This document shows positions 1 to 7,943 of a DNA stretch of 49,194 bases, one piece after another; the first letter of the stretch is position 1; the number at the start of each line of letters is the position of its first letter. The DNA lies in assembly GCF_000482245.1 (NCBI RefSeq), contig NZ_AWNH01000094.1:1-49194 (forward strand). The letters are read 5' to 3'. The notes beneath the pieces were generated by a model that had not been told where the DNA came from, did not search any database, and was given only the letters and a program-made list of their open reading frames with translations. The position numbers and the translations under genes are program-made. Source of the DNA: Leptolyngbya sp. Heron Island J. Its GTDB lineage: Bacteria; Cyanobacteriota; Cyanobacteriia; Phormidesmidales; Phormidesmidaceae.

Positions 1-151
1 TGATATCGCCTGAGACAGAAGAGATGGTAATGCTACCCCCATCACCAGCATCACCATAGAATGCGTATGAGTACGAGTCCATATTTCCATTGGTGATGAT
101 ATCGCCTGAGACAGAAGAGATGGTAATGCTACCCCCATCACCAGCATCACC
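1..151 (-). repeat. In-gene 96-bp direct repeat, two copies visible
   Basis: Bases 1-55 and 97-151 are identical, giving a 96-bp (32-codon) repeat inside the exoprotein gene. The remainder of each unit (56-96 against 152-192) has diverged, though both encode a Ser/Tyr-alternating stretch. The identical part encodes a Gly-Asp-rich turn followed by SITISSVSGDI. The array probably continues to the left of the window. Confidence 0.9.
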
Positions 152-1600
152 TGAGTCTGAGTACGAGTACGAGTTCAAGTTATTTAAGACAGTAATATTT
201 CCCGTAGCATCCAGAATAATTGGTCCCCCATCGCCTCCTGTGCTATCCGAGGTATCAATACTGTTGACTGTAATGTCACCACCGGTAGTTGAATTGATTC
301 CAGCGTTGAGAATTGTTGCTCGACTAGTGGCCAGCAAAGTGTCATCTGAAGCGATATCGGGGCCAGTAATGCGAAGATTATCCGCTTGAATGCTGCCCAT
401 GGTTTCTACCTTTAAGGCTGTGCCAGTGTAGTCTCCAAGGGTGATATCTCCATCAGTGTCAATGTTAAGGGCATTAAAGCCAATAATATCGTTGGTTCTA
501 ACATTACTGCCTTGTAGGGTGAGACTGGCGTTATCGGTACCAGTGAGGTTGCCGCCAGTGGTGTTGATGGTTCCAGCTGTAAGGAGAGTAACAGGATCGC
601 TGAAGGTGGTATTTCCGCCTAACGTAATGCTCCCCGTGCTATCGTCCTGGCCGATGGTAATACTTGTAAAGCCGTCGTTTAGAGCCGTCAGATCTGTGGC
701 AGTTAGGTCGAGAGTAGTACTGTCTGTGTCTGCTATATCATTGAGAATTATATTTTGATCAGGTGACAGGGGTCGTAGTACTAGTGTTCCTGTTCCTGAG
801 ATGCTAGAACCCAGGGCAAAGTTGATTTCATCCGCTGCAATCAGAGCCGTCCCGTTTCCTGCATTCCCAACAACATCAATAGACGCCAGATTGGAAAAGT
901 CAACCTGGTTACCTAACACCTGCACAGTACCCCCTGGACTTACTAGGGAGCCATCGTTGAGTATGCTATTCCCAAATAGTGTCAGACTTTCACCAGCGCC
1001 AACGGCTAAATTACCCTGGTTACTGATATTGCCCTGGGGTTGATCATTAAACTGTACCCCCAACGGCGTGCTAAATGTGAGCAGTTCAGTGGCTGTAGTT
1101 AATAAGCTAAACTCACCCCCATTCGCAAACCCAATACTGTCTGCTGTACTCGCTCTAAATGAACCATTCAGATCTAGTTCTGCTTGTGGTCCAAAGACGA
1201 CACCTCTAGGGTTTAGTAAAAATAGATTTGCATTGTTGACTTCGTCTAAGACGCCTAATACCCCATTAATATTGGAAAAATCTGGCCCCGTTACCCGACT
1301 TAGAATGTTGGTAAAGCCAAGAGGATTAGCAAAGTATACTTGCTGACCTGGGTCAATACTAAAATCAATAAAGCTGTGAAATAGGTTTGTGCCTCCTGGG
1401 GTACCATCATTAATCAGAAAACGGTTATTGACCAAAGGATCTGGTGTGACTGTAGTCCCCAAGGTGCCATCGGAAGTGGGCTGCGCTTGTGCTACAGAGC
1501 CGTAGCTGCAGATTGCGACTACAGACGATACCAGTGCATATGCTATTAAGCTCTGCTGCTGAGCACCAGTTACCCAAACAGTCTTACCCGAAGTGCCCAT
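1..1600 (-). CDS. Two-partner-secretion exoprotein, filamentous haemagglutinin N-terminal domain (partial)
   Basis: An open frame of about 533 codons runs from ATG at 1600 off the left edge of the window, so the C-terminus is missing. Residues 1 to about 40 form a long signal peptide ending near VAQAQ. They are followed by a TPS/haemagglutination domain with the hallmark LNPRGVVFGP and GSFRASTAD segments. After that comes beta-helix-like sequence rich in Gly, Asp, Thr and Ser, passing into near-identical repeats (GDAGDGGSITI type). Proteins of this family cross the outer membrane through a TpsB/ShlB-type porin and act as adhesins or surface exoproteins. No partner porin gene is visible here. 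An in-frame TAG at 1658-1660 bounds the ORF upstream; a few non-ATG codons lie between it and the ATG. Family assignment is strong; the function is inferred only from the family. Confidence 0.88.
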   Translation of the reverse strand, partial: MGTSGKTVWVTGAQQQSLIAYALVSSVVAICSYGSVAQAQPTSDGTLGTTVTPDPLVNNRFLINDGTPGGTNLFHSFIDFSIDPGQQVYFANPLGFTNILSRVTGPDFSNINGVLGVLDEVNNANLFLLNPRGVVFGPQAELDLNGSFRASTADSIGFANGGEFSLLTTATELLTFSTPLGVQFNDQPQGNISNQGNLAVGAGESLTLFGNSILNDGSLVSPGGTVQVLGNQVDFSNLASIDVVGNAGNGTALIAADEINFALGSSISGTGTLVLRPLSPDQNIILNDIADTDSTTLDLTATDLTALNDGFTSITIGQDDSTGSITLGGNTTFSDPVTLLTAGTINTTGGNLTGTDNASLTLQGSNVRTNDIIGFNALNIDTDGDITLGDYTGTALKVETMGSIQADNLRITGPDIASDDTLLATSRATILNAGINSTTGGDITVNSIDTSDSTGGDGGPIILDATGNITVLNNLNSYSYSDSGDAGDGGSITISSVSGDIITNGNMDSYSYAFYGDAGDGGSITISSVSGDI

Positions 1601-1910
1601 GAGCCCATCTCCCAACACCTTGACTGTAATGTATATAACTTGAGTAGATCGGCCATCCTACAACTGTAGATAATTTGGGCCAGCTCACGTATTTTCGCTG
1701 AAAAATTCTATTTGGGAAATATTCAAGTTACAAATCGATATCTCGGGCCAATGCCTTTGTAGCCTGTTTGTATTATGTAATTTGCGAATGGGAAGATCTG
1801 GTGCCCCGTGAGAGATAAATATTGCTACGCCATTGATTCTCTCTTTTTGATTAAGAGAGAGAATTGTAAAATCTCAACAGTTAAAAAAACTGAGGCAATG
1901 AAAAATTGTC
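1601..1910. other. Intergenic region: exoprotein upstream region and MerR downstream region
   Basis: No coding ORF is supported here. The segment must hold the promoter of the exoprotein gene (minus strand) and the 3' end of the merR transcript. An imperfect inverted repeat lies at 1836-1864, with arms of about nine bases (ATTCTCTCT and its complement). No clear T-run follows it on either strand, so I do not call a terminator. Confidence 0.5.
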
Positions 1911-2333
1911 CTAAGAATTTCGGATTAGGCTAACTGTTTCAATTAAGGGGCAAATATTTCCTGGCAACGTCTGTGGCTGTCTTGATGCCCAAAGATCGCG
2001 ATAGTCTTCTAGTTCCGCTTTAAACTCTGTCATCTGTCGAATTTGAGACTCTAGCTGATCAATTTTCTCCTGCAAAAGAGATTGTACTAACCCACAAGGA
2101 GTATCTCCCTGCTTATGTAAATTCAGGACTTCACCAATTTCTTCTAGCGAGAAACCAATTGCCTGAGCTTTTTTAATAAACTGTACTTGCTGTACAGCAT
2201 CGGGAGAGTAATAGCGATAGCCATTGTCGCCGCGCTCTGAAGTGAGTAACCCCAAACTTTCGTAATAACGTAGGGCACCTACGGCAAGAGCGGTCTGTTT
2301 TGCCACCTCACCGATTTTTAACCGAACAGCCAT
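1911..2333 (-). CDS. MerR-family, metal-responsive type transcriptional regulator
   Basis: This is a 140-residue MerR-family activator. The N-terminal winged helix (KIGEVAKQTALAVGALRYYE) is followed by the GLL...R...GYRYY wing typical of the family. A long dimerisation helix runs at about 75-115. Two cysteines, C80 (TPCGLV) and C128 (NICPL), sit near the first and last metal ligands of ZntR/PbrR/MerR-type sensors. The middle cysteine of those proteins is not present, so the metal cannot be predicted. I chose ATG at 2333; a TTG six bases upstream is in frame. It is divergent from a His-rich secreted protein, with a long dyad between them, so that protein is the likely target (inference). Confidence 0.88.
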   Translation of the reverse strand: MAVRLKIGEVAKQTALAVGALRYYESLGLLTSERGDNGYRYYSPDAVQQVQFIKKAQAIGFSLEEIGEVLNLHKQGDTPCGLVQSLLQEKIDQLESQIRQMTEFKAELEDYRDLWASRQPQTLPGNICPLIETVSLIRNS

Positions 2334-2362
2334 GGTCAATGTTTTTAGCGAGTTAATCTGAT

Positions 2363-2394
2363 CATAAACCCTATAGTCAAATATAGAGTTTATG
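2363..2394. promoter_or_regulatory. Candidate MerR operator dyad
   Basis: Two 14-base arms, CATAAACCCTATAG and ATATAGAGTTTATG, form an inverted repeat with 12 of 14 positions matching around a TCAA centre. It lies 30 bp upstream of the merR start, in the intergenic region shared with the divergent His-rich gene. Position and symmetry fit a MerR operator. I could not place unambiguous -35 and -10 boxes around it. Confidence 0.6.
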
Positions 2395-2511
2395 GTGTCT
2401 TGGGAAATTGATTTAGTCCAGACGTTGTGCTGACGTTACGCTAAGGGCAGTACCTGCTGAGTTGAAAAACCTGGTTTGATGAACAACCGGCATGAGGGGG
2501 GCAATAAAGGC

Positions 2512-2868
2512 ATGACTACTAACTCTACAATTAAAGCCGTTAGTGTTCTGGCATTTGGACTATTGGCAGCGCCACCAGCGGTAGCCCATGATGGTCACCA
2601 CCATGGGCAAAGCCAAGCAGAAACTGCGGCAGAAGGGCAGCCCAATACCGCTGCTGAACCAACTAACTCTGACGCAGATGTTACTGATATCAATTCTGAG
2701 GCTAATACAGTGGAGTCGATTGCTGAGGAGGGAGGGGAGTCTTTACCGGCGGCAACTATATTAGTGGATAGTTTTCCGATTGGATGGGCTGAAGCCCTAT
2801 TTGGTCTGGTCTTGATTTTCCCTTGGTTACTAATCACACTCAGAAAGCAGCTACAAACCCGTTTATGA
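2512..2868 (+). CDS. Small exported His-rich, membrane-anchored protein
   Basis: This 118-residue protein has a signal peptide (residues 1 to about 26, ending PPAVA). The predicted mature N-terminus is HDGHHHG, a compact cluster of four histidines. A disordered acidic Ala/Glu/Asp/Thr linker follows, then one hydrophobic segment (about 92-109) and a basic tail. ATG at 2512 is preceded by a G-rich ribosome-binding site (GAGGGGGG) at good spacing; an in-frame ATG at 2479 is the alternative. The stop overlaps the next start (ATGA at 2865-2868). The histidine cluster and the neighbouring MerR gene suggest a periplasmic metal-binding role, which is inference. I do not recognise a named family. Confidence 0.72.
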   Translation: MTTNSTIKAVSVLAFGLLAAPPAVAHDGHHHGQSQAETAAEGQPNTAAEPTNSDADVTDINSEANTVESIAEEGGESLPAATILVDSFPIGWAEALFGLVLIFPWLLITLRKQLQTRL

Positions 2869-3140
2869 AGGCTTACCAAATTCGTCAGCTCCATCGTGCC
2901 TTGGTCCCATTTATGGTGCTGCCGCTATTGATTACTTTGACCACTGGAACCGCCTTTCAATTTGCGATCGCTGCCAACCGTGCTAGCGACTTTCTTTGAT
3001 TGCTTGATTTGCATCGTGGCAAGTTTGGCATCATCAATCTGGAATTTATCTACCCTATTCTCAATGCTTTGGGGTTATTAACTTTGGTGATTACTGGATT
3101 GTTGATGTGGATAAACATGCCTGTTCGGCGGCGATCCTAG
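2865..3140 (+). pseudogene. Small PepSY-associated-helix-like membrane protein with in-frame TGA
   Basis: ATG at 2865 overlaps the stop of the His-rich gene. The frame gives a two-helix membrane protein of 91 codons whose LHRALVPFMVLPLLI start and LDLHRGKFG segment resemble small PepSY_TM-type proteins. Codon 45 (2997-2999) is TGA, where related sequences would plausibly have Trp (DFL-x-LLDLHRGKFG). The same frame then continues to TAG at 3138, encoding a second hydrophobic helix and a basic tail. The break may be a real nonsense mutation or a sequence error. The end overlaps the convergent LysR stop by four bases. Confidence 0.6.
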
Positions 3141-4042
3141 GCCGCTGGATGCGTTTCTAGTGGCAGGGTCTTAAATACATCTAGAAACGCATAGACCGCT
3201 GGTGAAAGCAGGGCCTCTTTGAGCCATGACACGCCCAGGGGCCGAAAAATCTGAAATGGGAGTTGCATCACTCGCACATCTTGAGGGATGGGGTAGGCCG
3301 ATAGCTGATGTAAAAGACCAATGCCCAGACCCTGGGTGACCATGCCCACAATTGTGCTATCGGTGCGGACGCGGTAGTCCACCTCGACAGGAGGAACCAC
3401 TTGCTTAAGGGCACGATTGAGCCGGTGAGTGCAGCTGCCGTGGACTGAGGTGATCAACGGATACTCGTACAGGTGATCCCAGGTGAGCTGAGATGTATCG
3501 ATGGGATAGTTGAAGGGGACTAACCCAATGCAGGGATCATTAATGACCAGCAGTGTTTCAAAATCTTCCTCCGGTAGGAGCTCGGCTACCGAGACATCGG
3601 CTTTACCTTCAACCAGGGCTTGCTGAAACTCTCGCAGTTCATCCATTTCGGTAATGGTGACCTGGATATTGGGATAGATGGCATGGAGCTTGGCGATCGC
3701 ACTTGGCAAGACATTACTGGCCATGCTGCGAAACGCAACGATCCGGACCTGACCGCCTTCCACACCGCGTGCCTGAGAGGCTAGCCGCCCAATGTCATCC
3801 AGATGCTGCAGCATTTGCTGAGCCTTGGCACAGATGGCCTCGCCCACAGGTGTAAGGCTGGCCCCGTGACGACCACGATTGACTAAAACGATGCCCAGCT
3901 CAGATTCTAGAGTGGCAATACTATGGCTAATGGTGGACTGGCTGAGATTTAGCTCCAGGGCCGCTTCACTAAAGTTTTGGGTGGCTGCGATCGCAACCAA
4001 CGCCCGCAACTGTGACAGCCTGAGTTTCCCTAGATTCATCAT
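3137..4042 (-). CDS. LysR-family transcriptional regulator
   Basis: This 301-residue protein is full length for the LysR family. An N-terminal winged helix-turn-helix (LRLSQLRALVAIAATQNFSEAA, SQSTISHSIATLESELG) precedes a periplasmic-binding-like effector domain from about residue 95, with GGQVRI at its start. The resemblance to CysB/Cbl- or NtcB-like regulators is general, and the target genes are not evident. Two adjacent ATG codons (4042 and 4039) are possible starts. It is convergent with the broken small membrane gene. Family certain, ligand unknown. Confidence 0.9.
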   Translation of the reverse strand: MMNLGKLRLSQLRALVAIAATQNFSEAALELNLSQSTISHSIATLESELGIVLVNRGRHGASLTPVGEAICAKAQQMLQHLDDIGRLASQARGVEGGQVRIVAFRSMASNVLPSAIAKLHAIYPNIQVTITEMDELREFQQALVEGKADVSVAELLPEEDFETLLVINDPCIGLVPFNYPIDTSQLTWDHLYEYPLITSVHGSCTHRLNRALKQVVPPVEVDYRVRTDSTIVGMVTQGLGIGLLHQLSAYPIPQDVRVMQLPFQIFRPLGVSWLKEALLSPAVYAFLDVFKTLPLETHPAA

Positions 4043-4173
4043 GCTCTACGCCTTTTCACTATCGAGCCCTACGACCCTCAATGCCAGGCTATCGCAACTA
4101 ACTCTATAAGAATCATCGATTTTCTGCATACAAGCCATGGGGAATCTAAAGAAATTCCTGCCAAGCAGCTTAC

Positions 4174-4207
4174 AAAAAAACGTAGCCCAGGTGACTTTAC
4201 ACCTGGG
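4174..4207 (-). terminator. Rho-independent terminator
   Basis: Read on the minus strand, an 8-bp perfect stem (CCCAGGTG/CACCTGGG, arms 4186-4193 and 4200-4207) with a six-base loop is followed, after a five-base spacer, by seven consecutive T residues (4174-4180). It lies 33 bp beyond the stop of the small ORF at 4241-4342. No other minus-strand gene ends nearby, which supports that ORF being part of a transcript. Confidence 0.72.
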
Positions 4208-4240
4208 ATTAGAGCATTGTATTGAATTTAGAAAAATATT

Positions 4241-4342
4241 TTAGATTAGCCAGTCAAAGACGCAAGCTAGTAAAATCAGCAATCCAGTTCCCATCGCTAC
4301 TGTTTCAGTGAGCCAGATCAGTCGACTTTTCAGGTTAATCAT
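4241..4342 (-). CDS. Candidate 33-residue single-pass membrane protein
   Basis: An ATG-initiated 33-codon ORF encodes a short basic/polar N-terminus (MINLKSRLIWLTET) and one hydrophobic helix (about residues 15-33, ending FDWLI). It is too short for routine gene calling. Support is positional: a strong minus-strand terminator sits 33 bp after the stop. The ribosome-binding site is weak (AAAGG about a dozen bases upstream). It does not match the small photosystem, cytochrome b6f or NDH subunits that I can recall. Real-gene status is plausible but unproven. Confidence 0.38.
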   Translation of the reverse strand: MINLKSRLIWLTETVAMGTGLLILLACVFDWLI

Positions 4343-4810
4343 GCAAAAAGTTGCCTTTTCGATACATCATCCCCAGGTGGGCTCAGGCTCAGGTCAAAAA
4401 CGGTCCAAATTGGTGAAATTTTCCTGAGGTAAAGCTTGCTAAATAGCTGAAAATACCTGTGGCTGGTTAGATGGCCTGCAAAACCGCACCCATTTGAGTT
4501 TGGAAAGGTCAGGAGTGAATACAAACAGCAGGCTAACATATTCGCACATAAGAATGCCAAGCCGCACCCTGCACACATCAGTAATGCTAATCTGCGTGTT
4601 TACATACACTGCAACAATTATATTCATCGCTCAAAATATGGACGATGTCTGTCTAATTCTTCAGTATGATTTTATAATCTTGTAAATTAAAAAGAGCATT
4701 GCTGATCCCCGGTACGATTGTCTCTTAGAGATTGCACTGGATGGCATTCTCAATCGATCGGTTCATCCTCTAAATCAGCAACGGCATCAATGGCGAATGA
4801 GTTCGTCAGT
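4343..4810. other. Intergenic region without recognisable gene
   Basis: Several short frames are open on both strands, but none looks like protein: they have Cys-rich or low-complexity composition, no ribosome-binding sites, and they overlap each other. No tRNA or repeat was recognised. The left part presumably carries the promoter of the 33-codon ORF. Confidence 0.5.
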
Positions 4811-5305
4811 TTAGGTGCCCTCAATGGCGAGTTCCATCAGGTTAATGTCGGTGTGGCCTGGCCTGCGTCCTAGATCTTGCCAGCCGTGGCGTTTGTAAAA
4901 ATTAATCGCTGTTTGATTAGTCGGGCTGACTGACAGCTGGGCTCGAATGACGCCAACTTCCTGAAATAGTTGCATGACATAGGCATGCAACTGATTGCTA
5001 AGGCCCTGTCTGCGCCGGCTGGGGATCAAATAGAACAAATATATATAACCCAATTTTTCCTGACCTCGCAGTTCTGTCTCGATTTGGCCAATGATTTCCT
5101 GGCCATCAAAGACATGAACACAGCTTTCTGGGCAAGCATTAATGCGTTTGCTTAGCCAGTTGAGATAAGCCTGGGCATGTTCGCCGCTTTCGAGGGCAAA
5201 CCGTTTTTCTCCATCCTCAAAACTGCAGACAAACGCATCACGCCGAAAATGAACACAGAGTTCGGCATGGGCTGCAAGGTCGATAGAGCGAAAAACGAGG
5301 GGCAT
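4811..5305 (-). CDS. GNAT-family N-acetyltransferase
   Basis: A 164-residue single-domain GNAT protein. The acetyl-CoA motif is visible as LIPSRRRQGLSNQL (about 93-106), and motif B as NQTAINFYKRHGW near 130-142. GNAT enzymes transfer an acetyl group from acetyl-CoA to an amine; the acceptor cannot be read from the sequence. It is transcribed alone on the minus strand, with more than 300 bp of non-coding DNA on either side. Confidence 0.88.
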   Translation of the reverse strand: MPLVFRSIDLAAHAELCVHFRRDAFVCSFEDGEKRFALESGEHAQAYLNWLSKRINACPESCVHVFDGQEIIGQIETELRGQEKLGYIYLFYLIPSRRRQGLSNQLHAYVMQLFQEVGVIRAQLSVSPTNQTAINFYKRHGWQDLGRRPGHTDINLMELAIEGT

Positions 5306-5622
5306 CCGTTGATGATATGAGCCTAGAGGTAGGGCTGCTGGGAAATAGAAAAGGGATGAGTTAATCAGTCAGTGAGCTGACTGGTTAACGAAACTCTGAT
5401 ATCCAGGGTAGTGCGACTACGATACAAGCGACTATAACTTCTACGGTAACTTTCCGTAGTATGGAGCATAATACCCGGCACCCTGCCCATAGATTAGCTG
5501 TGATGGGGTGGGGATCATTATAGGTAAACGTCTGCTATGTTCTATCTTGGCTGATGCTCAGTTAAGCTGAAATTTTCTGGGCCAAATTTAACAGTTTATG
5601 GCCCTCTTTAGGGCTCGGTGTT
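5306..5622. other. Intergenic region
   Basis: No ORF with coding character is present. A 6-bp inverted repeat (CTACGG at 5441-5446 with CCGTAG at 5454-5459) is present but lacks a T-run. The segment should hold the GNAT promoter and the 3' end of the rsmA-ispE transcript. Confidence 0.45.
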
Positions 5623-6570
5623 TTAGTTCGCTTCTAAACGAATTCCTGTGGCTGTACAACAGGCTGACCATAGTTTGAGGTCAGGATCGGGTAAGTCAGT
5701 TTGGACCTTGCCTATGATTTCATCGGCGCTTTGCTGGGTGGTCGCCAGGGTAAAAACAGTGGGACCAGAACCAGACATCATCGTGCCTAGGTTGCCATGA
5801 CTGGCCATGCAATCGCGCAGCTGCTGCACTTTTGGATGGGCTGGCAATACAACCCGCTCTAAATCATTGTGGAGATGCGAGCCGATGGCCTGAGCATCCT
5901 TGTGGGTGATGGCGGTGACCATGGGACCTGAATGCACACGCTGCTGACGTTCTTGCAGGGTAGCGCTATTGGCAATGTCGGCGTAGCGATCGCTAAAGTT
6001 TGTCCGGTAAGTTTTGTAGGCCCAGGGTGTTGAAATAGATAGGCTTTCGTACTTTGCCAGGACCACATACAGGTCGCTGAGGCTATCAATGGGATCAAGG
6101 ACTTCACCACGACCAGTGGCGATGGCGGTGCCACCCCGAATGCAAAAGGGGATGTCTGAACCGAGCTGGGCGGAAAGTTCTTCTAGTTCGATTTGGGTCA
6201 GACCCAATTCCCAAAGCATATTTAGTCCTACCAGAGTGGCGGCTGCATTCCCAGAACCTCCCGCTAGCCCTGCTCCCACTGGAATATTTTTTTCAATGGT
6301 GATGTCAACGCCGCGATTGGCGAGTTCTGGAAACTTGCTAATGAGTAAATTAGCTGCCTTTAGGACTAGGTTAGAGCTATCAGTCGGCACTTGGGGATGG
6401 TTACAGTGCAGGCGTTGGGTGGGCATCGTTAGGCTGGTCAGGGTGATGCGATCGCACAAATCCACACTTTGCATGACCATTGCCATTTCATGAAACCTAT
6501 CAGGGCGGTGACCAATGATTTCTAGGTACAGATTAATCTTGGCTGCTGACAGCAACGTGTAAGTTGTCAT
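5623..6570 (-). CDS. ispE: 4-diphosphocytidyl-2-C-methyl-D-erythritol kinase
   Basis: This enzyme phosphorylates the 2-hydroxyl of CDP-methylerythritol with ATP, a step of the MEP pathway that supplies isoprenoids for carotenoids, phytol and quinones. The 315-residue length is normal. The N-terminal AKINLYLEI motif (10-18) and the GHMP kinase ATP loop PVGAGLAGGSGNAA (97-110) are intact, and the C-terminal MMSGSGPTVF motif is also present. It follows rsmA on the same strand with a 78-bp gap, probably as one operon. Assignment is firm. Confidence 0.96.
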   Translation of the reverse strand: MTTYTLLSAAKINLYLEIIGHRPDRFHEMAMVMQSVDLCDRITLTSLTMPTQRLHCNHPQVPTDSSNLVLKAANLLISKFPELANRGVDITIEKNIPVGAGLAGGSGNAAATLVGLNMLWELGLTQIELEELSAQLGSDIPFCIRGGTAIATGRGEVLDPIDSLSDLYVVLAKYESLSISTPWAYKTYRTNFSDRYADIANSATLQERQQRVHSGPMVTAITHKDAQAIGSHLHNDLERVVLPAHPKVQQLRDCMASHGNLGTMMSGSGPTVFTLATTQQSADEIIGKVQTDLPDPDLKLWSACCTATGIRLEAN

Positions 6571-6648
6571 AAACCCTTAGGACTGGACGTAGCCTACTCA
6601 ATATCGCATTCCTTTGCAGAGTTAAACGTATCGATTCACGACGAACGT

Positions 6649-7512
6649 TTACGGGACGGATATGTCTTGTGGGGGTGGGGATTGCTCACTTTCCGCAGTT
6701 AGGGCCTCGATATGGTTACATAAGCCAACCCATTTACCGATGCTGAGTTGTTCTGCCCGCACCCGCAGATCAATATCCATAGTTTCAAAAATATGGGTGA
6801 GCTGCTCGCGATCAACAAGGCTCTTCAGATTGTTGCGGAGCATCTTTCGTTTTTGAGAGAAGCCTTGTTTTACCAAGGTATCCAGTAGTTTAGGGTTGTT
6901 AGCCTGTTGGGGAAATGGCCGGGGGCGCAGTCGCACGACAGCAGACTCCACTTTAGGAGCTGGTTTAAATGCTTTGGCTGGCACCGGACAAATCAGTTCG
7001 CAGTCTGCCAGATACTGCACTCGCACTGACAGCCCATTAAAGGCTTTGGTCCCTGGTTCAGCGTATAGCCGCTCGGCTACTTCTTTTTGCACTAGCAGCA
7101 CAATTGATTCATAGGGATGGGGATTGGGTTGTCGGATCCGACCCAGGAGCTTTTCTAGAATTGGGCCAGTAATGTAATAGGGAATGTTGGCAACGACCTT
7201 ATTGGGCGATTGAAAATTGGGATAGTCGGCTAAAGCTGCTGTTAAATCAATATCTAAAAAGTCACCTGCAATTAGATGAAAGCGCTCAGATGCCTGAAAC
7301 TGTTGCTGTAACTGACGCACCAGGTCTCGATCGACCTCCACAGCCACTACAGCTTGGGTAAACGGTACCAGCCCTTTGGTGAGTACCCCCTGACCTGGAC
7401 CAATCTCTAACACCCGGTCGGTGTCGGATAGCTCTGCCGCCGCCAGAATCTGATTCAAAATCTGTGGGTCGCGCAGCCAGTGTTGGCCAAACCGTTTACG
7501 GGGACGGGGCAT
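6649..7512 (-). CDS. rsmA: 16S rRNA (adenine1518-N6/adenine1519-N6)-dimethyltransferase
   Basis: RsmA/KsgA dimethylates two adjacent adenines in helix 45 of 16S rRNA during late 30S assembly, using S-adenosylmethionine. At 287 residues it is of normal size. Visible signatures are the start KRFGQHWLRD, the SAM-binding VLEIGPGQGVLT (34-45) and the catalytic NIPYYITGPI (109-118). The C-terminal helical region contains SQKRKMLRNNL. It is divergent from the DUF3082 gene and lies upstream of ispE. Confidence 0.96.
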   Translation of the reverse strand: MPRPRKRFGQHWLRDPQILNQILAAAELSDTDRVLEIGPGQGVLTKGLVPFTQAVVAVEVDRDLVRQLQQQFQASERFHLIAGDFLDIDLTAALADYPNFQSPNKVVANIPYYITGPILEKLLGRIRQPNPHPYESIVLLVQKEVAERLYAEPGTKAFNGLSVRVQYLADCELICPVPAKAFKPAPKVESAVVRLRPRPFPQQANNPKLLDTLVKQGFSQKRKMLRNNLKSLVDREQLTHIFETMDIDLRVRAEQLSIGKWVGLCNHIEALTAESEQSPPPQDISVP

Positions 7513-7613
7513 AACGGGTTAAGAAGAAAGGGACTGTATTTTAGCGTTTGGTGGTTCAGCAGGGCAGGGGGAGACTGCTAGTAAACTGAGATATATGGGT
7601 TTGGATTTTGGTT

Positions 7614-7943
7614 ATGGCTGACTTGCCAAAGGTTGCTGATGACAGTGCCACGGACAAGCGTAAACAGGTTTCTCCACTGAGCTGCTTTAGTGGTGCCTTT
7701 GTGGCAGGCACCTTGGCGATTCTGGTCTATCGCATGATGATTGCGATCGCAACCACCTTTGCTAACAAGCCTGTCACTTCTGACAACCTGACGGTGATCA
7801 ATCTTTCAGCGGCTGTTCGCACCCTGGTGGTGGGCATTGTTGCCTTGGGAGCTGGTGTGTTCGGTATTGCTGCCCTGGGTTTATTTTTACTGGGGGTGCA
7901 GCTGACGATCAAAAAGCTGACGGGCCAGGATGCGACGGTTTAG
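7614..7943 (+). CDS. DUF3082-family membrane protein
   Basis: This 109-residue protein has a polar N-terminus and two hydrophobic segments (about 26-48 and 69-98), matching the cyanobacterial DUF3082 family in size and layout. ATG at 7614 is preferred over the in-frame TTG six bases upstream. Its end overlaps the convergent glycosyltransferase stop by four bases. Its function is unknown; an inner-membrane or thylakoid location is likely from the helices. Confidence 0.75.
   Translation: MADLPKVADDSATDKRKQVSPLSCFSGAFVAGTLAILVYRMMIAIATTFANKPVTSDNLTVINLSAAVRTLVVGIVALGAGVFGIAALGLFLLGVQLTIKKLTGQDATV

Noticed and set aside
90-1346. A series of plus-strand open frames rich in Val, Pro and Ser
   Set aside because: They are the complement of the exoprotein gene on the minus strand, which has a signal peptide and TPS motifs in one continuous frame.
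1836-1864. Inverted repeat ATTCTCTCT as terminator of merR
   Set aside because: No T-run follows on the minus strand; the arms are low-complexity CT/GA repeats that pair easily by chance.
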